A DNA stretch of 7,930 nt from Spirochaetaceae bacterium. Its GTDB lineage: Bacteria; Spirochaetota; Spirochaetia; UBA9216. The notes under the pieces were generated by a model. That model did no database searches. It was not told the DNA's origin and saw only the letters and a list, made by a program, of their open reading frames with translations. The stretch lies in the NCBI GenBank assembly GCA_028527945.1, contig JAQQAK010000018.1, forward strand, positions 1 through 7,930. The letters are read 5' to 3'. Positions 1 to 5,779 of this stretch are shown here, piece by piece (position 1 is the stretch's first letter; each line of letters starts with the position of its first letter). A program made the position numbers and the translations under genes.

Positions 1-1075
1 TTATGTTATGACTATTACCGGAAACAACTTTCTGAAAATCATAAAAACTGAGCGCTGCAAAAAGAAGCAATACAGCAAATAAAAGCCATCTAATTATACT
101 ACTGACAAGAGAGAAAGACTCTGCCAGTCGAATTATTTTAAAGAATCCAAGTCCAATTAAAAAATACGTAACAAAAACAGTTAATGTATAAAAAAGGCCT
201 ACAGTAAAAATACCTCTTCTGTTTCGCCCCGCCACCGATAACGCGGAAATAAGAAAAATTAATGTAGTAAACGCGCACGGATTAACACCATCAAGTAATC
301 CGGCTAATGCCACTGAAAACCCTGATAATGTTGAAGCTGTTGTTTTTTCAGGCTTTGTGTTGGTAATAGAATCTAAACTGCTGCCCTCACAAAATGCCTG
401 ATACGCGTTGTTAATAGTTTTTTCTCCTTGAAAAGGTTTGCCATTTATAAATAGAACCGGAACTTCATTAAGTTCAATATCTTGCTCAGAAAGCCGCTTC
501 TGGAGTTTTTCATATACTTCAGAATTAGTAATATCAAATTTATCTACAGGATATTTAATATTACTCAAAAAGTGAGCACAACTTTTACATCCAGGAAGAT
601 AATAATATTCAAACTTGGAATTAGAAGGTTCAGTATCAACAGCATCCTCATTAGAGGATTTTTTCTCATCTGAACTACCTGTAAGATTATCTGCTATACT
701 TCCTTTTACAGCAAAAAGCCCTTTTTTAAGCGTTTCAGAATTAGTTCTGATAATAATATATTTTTCGAAGGGTCCAAAATCTTCATCGGTTGTATCAAAA
801 TAAATGGTAAAAGTTTTTTGGCTACCGGCATTAACTAAAAAAGTTTCTTCAGAAACAGTCAAACACCCACAGCCAGGAAGTAAATGGAACTGAATATTAT
901 CAGCAGTATTATTTGCTACACTAACGTCTTTTTCAAAAACAGAGCCAGAATCAAGAAGTCCTGTATTCCATTCTGTTACATCAAATATTATACCGCTCCC
1001 GGCAAATACCCCCAAAGGGAAAAATAGTAAAAAAACTGTAAATAAAATTAAAAACTGATAATTATTTTTTTCCAT
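1..1075 (-). CDS. DUF1573 - glutaredoxin-like - CcdA/DsbD-type membrane fusion protein, 3' end outside window
   Basis: I read this as one uninterrupted frame of 358 codons from ATG 1075 to the left edge; the gene continues beyond the window. Residues 1-25 form a signal peptide (hydrophobic core, GVFA before the mature GSG). Residues about 28-127 resemble DUF1573, an immunoglobulin-like extracytoplasmic domain, with the signature-like GCGC (C69, C71). After an acidic linker (130-153), residues about 154-230 look like a glutaredoxin/thioredoxin fold with CKSC (C163, C166) and a cis-proline-like EVPVLFING (P206). From about 250 a membrane region begins with LLDGVNPCAFTT (C267), the hallmark first helix of CcdA/DsbD electron conduits, followed by at least two more hydrophobic helices (about 289-310 and 327-347). 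The second conserved membrane cysteine would lie outside the window. The start overlaps the preceding gene by 14 bp, so translation is probably coupled. The likely role is moving reducing equivalents across the inner membrane to envelope thiols. The domain calls are firm for CcdA, good for the CxxC domain and moderate for DUF1573. Confidence 0.85.
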   Translation of the reverse strand, partial: MEKNNYQFLILFTVFLLFFPLGVFAGSGIIFDVTEWNTGLLDSGSVFEKDVSVANNTADNIQFHLLPGCGCLTVSEETFLVNAGSQKTFTIYFDTTDEDFGPFEKYIIIRTNSETLKKGLFAVKGSIADNLTGSSDEKKSSNEDAVDTEPSNSKFEYYYLPGCKSCAHFLSNIKYPVDKFDITNSEVYEKLQKRLSEQDIELNEVPVLFINGKPFQGEKTINNAYQAFCEGSSLDSITNTKPEKTTASTLSGFSVALAGLLDGVNPCAFTTLIFLISALSVAGRNRRGIFTVGLFYTLTVFVTYFLIGLGFFKIIRLAESFSLVSSIIRWLLFAVLLLFAALSFYDFQKVVSGNSHNI

Positions 1076-1970
1076 TTTTCAGATTCTTTATCAATTCCTT
1101 TTTGTAGTTTTCAAAGGCAGCTATCACTATATCATCTTTGGGTGAATCTTTGTAACTGAATATGTTAAAGCTGTTAGTAGCTTTTACAAGTCGAGAACCT
1201 CTAAAAACAAGTTCAAGCTGTCCTACTCTGTTGCCTTCTTCGCCGGGAGAGGCAAAAACTCTCTGTCCTATATATTCTTGCTTTAGGATTTGGTCATGAG
1301 CTAATAAAACAGCATCCCAGCCTGTTTCAGATCTGAAAAGCCTTTCTCCAGATGCAGTGCTGCCATGGTAGAGTAATATTTTATAATCGGTATCAAGTTC
1401 CTCTAACTGACGTAACGCGTCTTTTGATGCATTCTCTACTGAAATAAAACTAAGCCGAGAAGTTTCTGCTTCAGGAAGTATATAAAAAACATCAGGTTCA
1501 ACTATAGCAGCAACTCCAATTTTGACACCCTTTCTGCTAATCACATAGGGATTAATAGAAAGTCTATGCCCATCAATCATCATATTATTATTCAAAAATG
1601 GCAGTTTTCGGCGAGTCTTTTTAAAAAAATGAATACCGGCAGTAAATTCCTGTTCACCCGGGGCAATAATATCATAATCAAGCCCCTTATAAAGGCTTAT
1701 AAGTAACTCAGCCAAAGGTTCATCGCCCCAGACATCTGTAAAATCTCCAAGATCAATCAAAATTGAACTGTCAGTATTTCTTTCTCTTAAAAAATACGCA
1801 GATGATTCAAGTCCTGACTTGGGAACCTGTTTGCAATCGCAGCCAACAAGGTTTCCATTGAGTGAAGCCGTATAATAAATATTAATTGTCGTGTCAGAAA
1901 AAACATTCTGCGCCAGCAAAAAAGAAAGAGAAAAAAATAAAACTATAAAACAATATTTAAGTTTATTCAT
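1062..1970 (-). CDS. Secreted degenerate 5'-nucleotidase (UshA)-like protein with GCDC motif
   Basis: This 302-residue protein starts with a signal peptide (about residues 1-25, NVFS before DTTI). The rest follows the layout of the metallophosphoesterase domain of the 5'-nucleotidase family: a first strand INIYYTASLNGNL (30-41), ILIDLGDF (70-77), a GNHE-like APGEQEF (103-109), a YHG strand end (H202) and an AHDQ segment (H225). Several metal ligands of the active family are replaced: the first-strand DxH is SxN, and GNHE reads GEQE. D73 and D76 remain. Instead it carries GCDC (C44, C46) just after the first strand, followed by KSGL. The arrangement resembles UshA-like proteins with a cysteine or selenocysteine in this position; I recall these only in general terms. 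It overlaps the thioredoxin gene by 8 bp (ATGAATAA) and the DUF1573-CcdA gene by 14 bp, has no strong ribosome site of its own, and so is probably translationally coupled. I infer a redox or scaffold role rather than phosphatase activity. Confidence 0.75.
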   Translation of the reverse strand: MNKLKYCFIVLFFSLSFLLAQNVFSDTTINIYYTASLNGNLVGCDCKQVPKSGLESSAYFLRERNTDSSILIDLGDFTDVWGDEPLAELLISLYKGLDYDIIAPGEQEFTAGIHFFKKTRRKLPFLNNNMMIDGHRLSINPYVISRKGVKIGVAAIVEPDVFYILPEAETSRLSFISVENASKDALRQLEELDTDYKILLYHGSTASGERLFRSETGWDAVLLAHDQILKQEYIGQRVFASPGEEGNRVGQLELVFRGSRLVKATNSFNIFSYKDSPKDDIVIAAFENYKKELIKNLKNGKK

Positions 1971-2472
1971 TTAAAGCTTCAGATAGAAAAGATCGTAGTG
2001 AGTTCATTTCATCTTCATTAAAACCTGTCATTTTATAAGCTATTTTACCTTCTTTATTAACAAGAAAGACTGCCGGAAGTTCACTCACTCCAAATGCTTC
2101 TACAGCTTTCTGGTATTTATCTACAAGAACAGTTAATACTGTTGGCGATTTACTAAAATGAGGCAAAAGAATATCACGCCCTTCCTTATCTGCGGCTAAT
2201 AGATAAACATCCAGCCCCATGTCTTTATAATCGTTATACAAATCTTCTATATGAGGAAGTTCTTTGTTACAATTCACACACCAGGTCGCATAAAAATCTA
2301 CAAGAACCCAATTTTTTCCATAAATATTTTTAGAAAAAATATAATTATTATTTAAATCTGTAAGAACAAACGCAGGAGCGACATCACCCTTATCCACAGC
2401 AAAAAGCGGTACACTAAAAAATAAAAAAATAGACAAAGCTATAATAAAAAAGGGTATTTTAATTTTATTCAT
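1963..2472 (-). CDS. Secreted TlpA/ResA-like thiol-disulfide oxidoreductase
   Basis: This 169-residue protein has an N-terminal signal peptide or membrane anchor (residues 1-25, hydrophobic stretch ending PLFA before VDKG). A thioredoxin fold of the TlpA/ResA/AhpC-TSA group follows: GDVAPAFVLTDL (29-40) is the usual opening strand, VDFYATWCVNCNKELP (58-73) contains the redox pair C65/C68, and SELPAVFLV (130-138) supplies the cis-proline P133 next to the active site. Length and domain order are normal for the family, whose members reduce or exchange disulfides in exported proteins, often apocytochromes c. No cytochrome biogenesis gene is visible here, so the substrate is open. The start has a GGGAG ribosome site at 2483-2487, 10 nt upstream, inside a 50-bp gap after the acetyltransferase gene. 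The 8-bp overlap with the next gene and the CcdA-type membrane partner after it suggest that its reductant comes from that partner. Confidence 0.92.
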   Translation of the reverse strand: MNKIKIPFFIIALSIFLFFSVPLFAVDKGDVAPAFVLTDLNNNYIFSKNIYGKNWVLVDFYATWCVNCNKELPHIEDLYNDYKDMGLDVYLLAADKEGRDILLPHFSKSPTVLTVLVDKYQKAVEAFGVSELPAVFLVNKEGKIAYKMTGFNEDEMNSLRSFLSEALNE

Positions 2473-2522
2473 AAAACTATTTCTCCCAAACTAATTTAAA
2501 GATTTTTTATAAGACTAATACA

Positions 2523-2975
2523 TTACAGAATTAATTCCCATAAGATTGAATCATCTTTTTCTAAACTTATATGAAATCCTGCCTTTCGATGAAGAGCCAT
2601 TGAAGCTTTATTATCATTAAAACTTCGGCTTAAAAGTTTTTTAAGCTTTCTATCTTTACAATCAGAGATAAGATCCTGCATCAAAAACATTCCAAGCCCT
2701 AGCTTTTGCCGCTCGGGTAAAAGGGCAATATCATAAATATGAGCCGCTTCTGTTATTCTTGCGCCTCTTGGCCATAATGTATATCTATAAAAACCAATGA
2801 GGATGCCGTCATCATATAAAAGCTTTGTTCGATCACATTCGATAGAATATGAATCTCTCATATCAGCTATTTTTTCGCTGTCTGTTTTATCACCAAATTG
2901 CGGGGGCCATTCTGCATTTATAAGTTCTATTAAATCGGTATAATTGGGAAAATCGTCTACAAGCTTTAATTCCAT
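2523..2975 (-). CDS. GNAT-family N-acetyltransferase
   Basis: A 150-residue cytoplasmic protein with no signal peptide. It has the GNAT acetyl-CoA-binding motif A, IYDIALLPERQKLGLGMFL (80-98), in which RQKLGLG fits the Q/R-x-x-G-x-G/A loop that holds the pyrophosphate of acetyl-CoA. The following SFNDNKASMALHRKAGF (118-134) is the usual motif B helix ending in a GF turn. Length is typical for a single-domain GNAT. The acceptor (small amine, peptide or protein) cannot be told from the sequence. The gene begins 2 bp after the kinase stop codon, and its AAGGA ribosome site (2981-2985) lies inside the last codons of the kinase, so the two are co-transcribed and probably translationally coupled. 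A functional link to the kinase or to the redox genes downstream is possible but unproven. Confidence 0.9.
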   Translation of the reverse strand: MELKLVDDFPNYTDLIELINAEWPPQFGDKTDSEKIADMRDSYSIECDRTKLLYDDGILIGFYRYTLWPRGARITEAAHIYDIALLPERQKLGLGMFLMQDLISDCKDRKLKKLLSRSFNDNKASMALHRKAGFHISLEKDDSILWELIL

Positions 2976-2977
2976 GA

Positions 2978-4894
2978 CTATCCTTGCGGAAGAGTAAAGA
3001 AAAATCTTGAGCCTTTATTTTTCTCAGATTCAACCTTAAGCGTTCCTCCAAGCATATTCACATATTCTTTACTTATCGACAAGCCCAACCCAAATCCTTC
3101 ATATGTCTTGGAAAGCCCCTGTTCAGCCTGTGCAAATCTGTTAAAAATATAATCCAGTTTATCCGCGGCAATACCAACGCCAGTATCTTTTACAAATATT
3201 TCTACTTTATTTTTAAGAAAATGATAACCAAAGGAAACTTCTCCATGATGAGTAAATTTTACAGCATTCTTGATGAGGTTTATTAAAACAGCTTCAAGCT
3301 TATCAACATCTGTCTTAATTCTGCTTGAGCCTCCAGATGTATTTTTTATGATTTTAAAATCAATAGAACTCAAACTAAACTCAGGCTTAAAAAAATCATA
3401 GAGGTTGTCAAATAAATTATTTAAATCTGTATCAGAAATTATGGCTTCGACCTCACCAGTTTCAATTTTTGAAATATTTATTAGATCATTTATTGTATTA
3501 AGAAGCCTTTGGCCGCTCTTCTCAATCAGGTTATAATATTCTTTTTGTTTTTCAGGAGTAATATCAGGATCACTCATAAGCGACGAGAAACCTAGTATAC
3601 CATTTAGAGGTGTACGTATTTCATGACTCATATTGGCCATAAAAACTGATTTCATCTCGTCTGCCGCGCGCGCCTGCTTTACCGCAGCCATAAGTTCAAG
3701 CTCTATTCTCTTACGATCTGTTATATCTCGTGCAATTCCTATTAAGAAGATATTTCCATTCGCAATAAATTTTTTTACATTAATTTCAACAGATATTTCA
3801 TGTCCATTTTTCTTTATATACACACTATCAACTATTCTGTTTTCATTTAATTCTATTATATCTTTACCTGACTTGAATCCTTCGGCCCTACATGTCTTGT
3901 CAATTTTAGATAATGGACAACCGATAAGCTCATCTTTTGTCCAGCCCAGCATTCTGCAAGCAAGCTCATTGACGTAAGTAATTTGCAAGTCGTCAGATAC
4001 GATTATTATGGAATCAGGTGTTGTTTCCATAAAGATTCTATATTTTGCTTCATTGAAATTAAATTCTTTTTCAATCTTTTTTCTTTCTGTAATATCAACA
4101 GCATGAACAATTGCTCCTATTATTTCACCTTCATTATCATAATAAGGAAAATAATAGGCCCTAATCCAAACCCTGCCGTATTTTTCATAAGAAACCTGAA
4201 CTTCATAATCCTGAGAAATACCTTCAAAGCAATTATCAAATCTTGGTTTTATTTCATTATTAAACTTTTTTTCAGGATAAAATTCAGAAACAGAATGCCC
4301 CAGAATATTCTCTAGGGGAGCACCTAATAATTCTGAATAGATGCTATTAATATATAAATATTTATATTCTGTAGAAACAATAGAAAAAAGCTGAGGAATA
4401 GTATCTAAAATATTATTCTTTAATTCAGTATCACTTTTATGCCAGAGAATGAACAAGAAAGGAGCCAAATCATCAGCAACTGATAATAAAAACTCTTTCT
4501 TCTCGTCTGTGATCTCTGAATCATATACAACATCCAGATATCCATATAGATGTTCATTATGTTTAACTTTCACAGAAATAACATTATCTTTTTCAGAGGC
4601 AATAACTAAAGGGCATTTCTCACAAAGTGTTGAGGAGCTTAAAACAACAATATCTTCTCGCTCTTCAGTTAAGCAGCGGCATTTAAAATCAGATTTAAAA
4701 CCTTTATAACCTGACTTACATATTATGCTTAGAACATTATTGTTTACTTCAAGAATTACAGAAGCGTCTTTGCTTTTACAATATTCTTTTGTTATTTCTG
4801 AAATACGAGCTAACATCTTTTCATTCGGAAGCTCTTCAAAGAATAGAGAATATATTTTTTTTAAAAAATCACTTTTTTTTGTATCTGTTATCAT
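2978..4894 (-). CDS. GAF-PAS-PAS sensor histidine kinase
   Basis: This 638-residue, apparently soluble kinase has no hydrophobic helix long enough to be a clear membrane anchor. Residues about 1-150 look like a GAF-type sensor with two cysteine pairs, C72-x-C74 and C91-x-x-C94. Two PAS domains follow (about 157-275 and 282-398), each ending with the PAS-kinase linker pattern DITERKKIE or DITDRKRIE. The dimerisation/phosphoacceptor domain carries SHEIRTPLNG with the predicted phosphorylated H424. The HATPase_c domain has an N-box LINLIKNAVKFT (N543), a G1 motif DTGVG (570-574) and a G2 motif GFGLGL (600-605), so all catalytic boxes are present. It has no receiver domain and no response regulator is visible, so its partner must be encoded elsewhere. 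A weak GGA ribosome site precedes ATG 4894. It heads the candidate operon; signals of its own lie in the 117-bp gap upstream. Kinase assignment is certain; the stimulus is unknown, with redox or metal status an inference from the cysteines and neighbours. Confidence 0.95.
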   Translation of the reverse strand: MITDTKKSDFLKKIYSLFFEELPNEKMLARISEITKEYCKSKDASVILEVNNNVLSIICKSGYKGFKSDFKCRCLTEEREDIVVLSSSTLCEKCPLVIASEKDNVISVKVKHNEHLYGYLDVVYDSEITDEKKEFLLSVADDLAPFLFILWHKSDTELKNNILDTIPQLFSIVSTEYKYLYINSIYSELLGAPLENILGHSVSEFYPEKKFNNEIKPRFDNCFEGISQDYEVQVSYEKYGRVWIRAYYFPYYDNEGEIIGAIVHAVDITERKKIEKEFNFNEAKYRIFMETTPDSIIIVSDDLQITYVNELACRMLGWTKDELIGCPLSKIDKTCRAEGFKSGKDIIELNENRIVDSVYIKKNGHEISVEINVKKFIANGNIFLIGIARDITDRKRIELELMAAVKQARAADEMKSVFMANMSHEIRTPLNGILGFSSLMSDPDITPEKQKEYYNLIEKSGQRLLNTINDLINISKIETGEVEAIISDTDLNNLFDNLYDFFKPEFSLSSIDFKIIKNTSGGSSRIKTDVDKLEAVLINLIKNAVKFTHHGEVSFGYHFLKNKVEIFVKDTGVGIAADKLDYIFNRFAQAEQGLSKTYEGFGLGLSISKEYVNMLGGTLKVESEKNKGSRFFFTLPQG

Positions 4895-4921
4895 ATTGTT
4901 CCATTACTAATAAAAATTATA

Positions 4922-4935
4922 TGGTCCTTGGACCA
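4922..4935. promoter_or_regulatory. 14-bp palindrome upstream of the kinase gene
   Basis: TGGTCC and GGACCA form perfect 6-bp inverted arms around a 2-bp centre, a GC-rich island in an AT-rich 117-bp intergenic gap. It lies about 30 bp before the kinase start and roughly +22 to +35 from the transcription start implied by the candidate promoter. It could be a repressor operator or, as RNA, a small hairpin (5-bp stem, 4-nt loop) in the leader. No second copy was noticed in the window. The symmetry is seen; its function is inference. Confidence 0.45.
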
Positions 4936-4962
4936 ATATATATTCATGCCAACAATAAGTAT

Positions 4963-4991
4963 ATGATAGAACGTTTATAAATAAAATTCAA
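4963..4991 (-). promoter_or_regulatory. Candidate sigma-70-type promoter for the kinase operon
   Basis: On the minus strand TTGAAT (4986-4991) and TATCAT (4963-4968) are separated by exactly 17 bp. They match the TTGACA/TATAAT consensus at 4 and 5 of 6 positions. The predicted transcription start near 4956 leaves a leader of about 60 nt before the kinase ATG. AT-rich intergenic DNA yields such matches by chance, so confidence is moderate, but this is the best-spaced pair in the gap. Confidence 0.45.
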
Positions 4992-5011
4992 ATGCTTAAG
5001 AATACAGCAAA

Positions 5012-5686
5012 CTAAGAACAGCGAATAAATCCGGCAAAATCTGAAGGAATAAGAAGATTTTTTACAGCACCAGTATTAACAAGGATTCCGGAATCTTCAG
5101 CTTCTATTACTTCAATTTTTTCACCCGGTCGAATATTATTCTCATAACAAAACTGCAAAAGCCCTTCTGAGGCTTCACCTTCTTCAGTAATTCTCACAAC
5201 TTCCAAGGGCTCTCCCACCGCAGCGTTATTAATACCAATAGCCTGAATAATAGTATTTTCAGAAGGAGAATCAGGAAAAGGGTTGCCGTGCGGGCAAGTC
5301 TGAGGCCGTCCCAATTTTTCATATAAAAAATCTGTAAAAGAATCCGAAATTGAGGCCTGTAAACGCGAAGCTTCTTCATCAGACTTGACCCAATTGTAAT
5401 CAAGTTTTTTTATTAAAAGATGCTCCAAAAGATAATGGCGTTTCAAAAAAACAGCAGCATTAAGTCTTCCAAATGGAGTAAGGTTTATTGCTCCGTATAA
5501 ATCCTGTTCTATCAAATTATAGCGCTTTAGACGATTCATAGCCTGAGTGACTGCAGGCTTTGAAACCCCAAGTCTTGAGGCAATAACAGAGTTTTTAACT
5601 ACCCCATAATCGCGTTTTACAATAAAGATCTGAATCAAATATTCTGCGGCAGCGGGGAATTTCTTGATTAATTCTTCAGGAGTCAT
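5012..5686 (-). CDS. DtxR/MntR-family regulator with C-terminal FeoA/SH3-like domain and altered metal site
   Basis: Residue numbers here count from the upstream ATG at 5704. The N-terminal winged helix (about 36-78, with SKPAVTQAMNRLKRYNLI as recognition helix) leads into a dimerisation domain, RHYLLEHLLIKKL (89-101) to the LGRPQTCPHGNPFP block (131-144), which is diagnostic of the DtxR family. Residues about 157-230 form the SH3-like/FeoA domain. The start is set at ATG 5686 because AAAAGGG (5693-5699) lies 6 nt upstream of it; ATG 5704 would place that site inside the gene. By ungapped alignment to DtxR recalled from memory, H90 and E94 keep ancillary ligands H79 and E83. The position of H98 is D109, and those of C102, E105 and H106 are S113, Q116 and A117, so most of the canonical metal site seems lost. 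It sits after the feoB terminator and before the kinase, with which it shares a 117-bp gap. The family role is metal-dependent repression of uptake genes, but metal response in this member is doubtful. Confidence 0.9.
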   Translation of the reverse strand: MTPEELIKKFPAAAEYLIQIFIVKRDYGVVKNSVIASRLGVSKPAVTQAMNRLKRYNLIEQDLYGAINLTPFGRLNAAVFLKRHYLLEHLLIKKLDYNWVKSDEEASRLQASISDSFTDFLYEKLGRPQTCPHGNPFPDSPSENTIIQAIGINNAAVGEPLEVVRITEEGEASEGLLQFCYENNIRPGEKIEVIEAEDSGILVNTGAVKNLLIPSDFAGFIRCS

Positions 5687-5692
5687 CATTAT

Positions 5693-5699
5693 CCCTTTT
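5693..5699 (-). promoter_or_regulatory. Ribosome binding site that decides the regulator start
   Basis: AAAAGGG on the minus strand stands 6 nt before ATG 5686 and 3 nt before ATG 5689. The more upstream in-frame ATG at 5704 has no recognisable purine-rich site before it. The regulator is therefore most likely 224 residues long, starting MTPEELIKKF. Confidence 0.6.
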
Positions 5700-5723
5700 T
5701 TCATGAATAAGTAATATCATGAA
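5700..5723. promoter_or_regulatory. 24-bp inverted repeat, candidate operator of the DtxR-like regulator
   Basis: TTCATGA (5700-5706) and TCATGAA (5717-5723) are perfect 7-bp inverted arms with a 10-bp AT spacer, centres 17 bp apart. Because each arm contains the palindrome TCATGA, it can also be read as a tandem repeat. It lies just upstream of the preferred start and ribosome site of the regulator, downstream of the feoB terminator, where an autoregulatory operator would be expected. It does not match the classic DtxR box as I recall it. No clear promoter pair was found around it. Confidence 0.5.
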
Positions 5724-5730
5724 TCAATCT

Positions 5731-5770
5731 AAAAAAAAAGCACTTGCTCCACAAAATGAAACAGGTGCTT
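5731..5770 (-). terminator. Rho-independent terminator of feoB
   Basis: On the minus strand, 9 nt after the feoB stop codon, AAGCACCTG (5762-5770) pairs with CAAGTGCTT (5738-5746) through 8 of 9 positions, with one C-A mismatch. A 15-nt loop separates the arms and a run of nine T follows the stem. The opposite strand has no T run after the stem, so it acts in one direction only. It separates feoB transcription from the regulator gene. Confidence 0.88.
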
Positions 5771-5779
5771 AAGAAATAT

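Noticed and set aside
482..803. Plus-strand open frames of about 62 residues opposite the DUF1573-CcdA gene
   Set aside because: The minus-strand frame here is continuous and carries signal peptide, CxxC and CcdA motifs. The plus-strand frames have no ribosome site or domain and one starts only with TTG.
2473..2522. Possible promoter or terminator in the 50-bp gap between the acetyltransferase and thioredoxin genes
   Set aside because: TATAAA-like sequence is present but no acceptable -35 element at proper spacing and no hairpin was found. The gap does contain the thioredoxin ribosome site, so read-through from the kinase is the simplest view, though an internal promoter is not excluded.
3633..4315. 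Plus-strand open frames of 114 and 110 residues opposite the kinase gene
   Set aside because: They are antisense to the PAS and HisKA coding region, which has clear family motifs throughout. Their translations show no recognisable domain and are best explained as shadows.
4997..5022. Imperfect direct repeat TAAGAATACAGC / TAAGAACAGC at the end of the regulator gene
   Set aside because: Only two short imperfect copies, partly inside the coding region and in AT-rich DNA. It forms no hairpin and no T run follows, so neither a terminator nor an iteron is supported.
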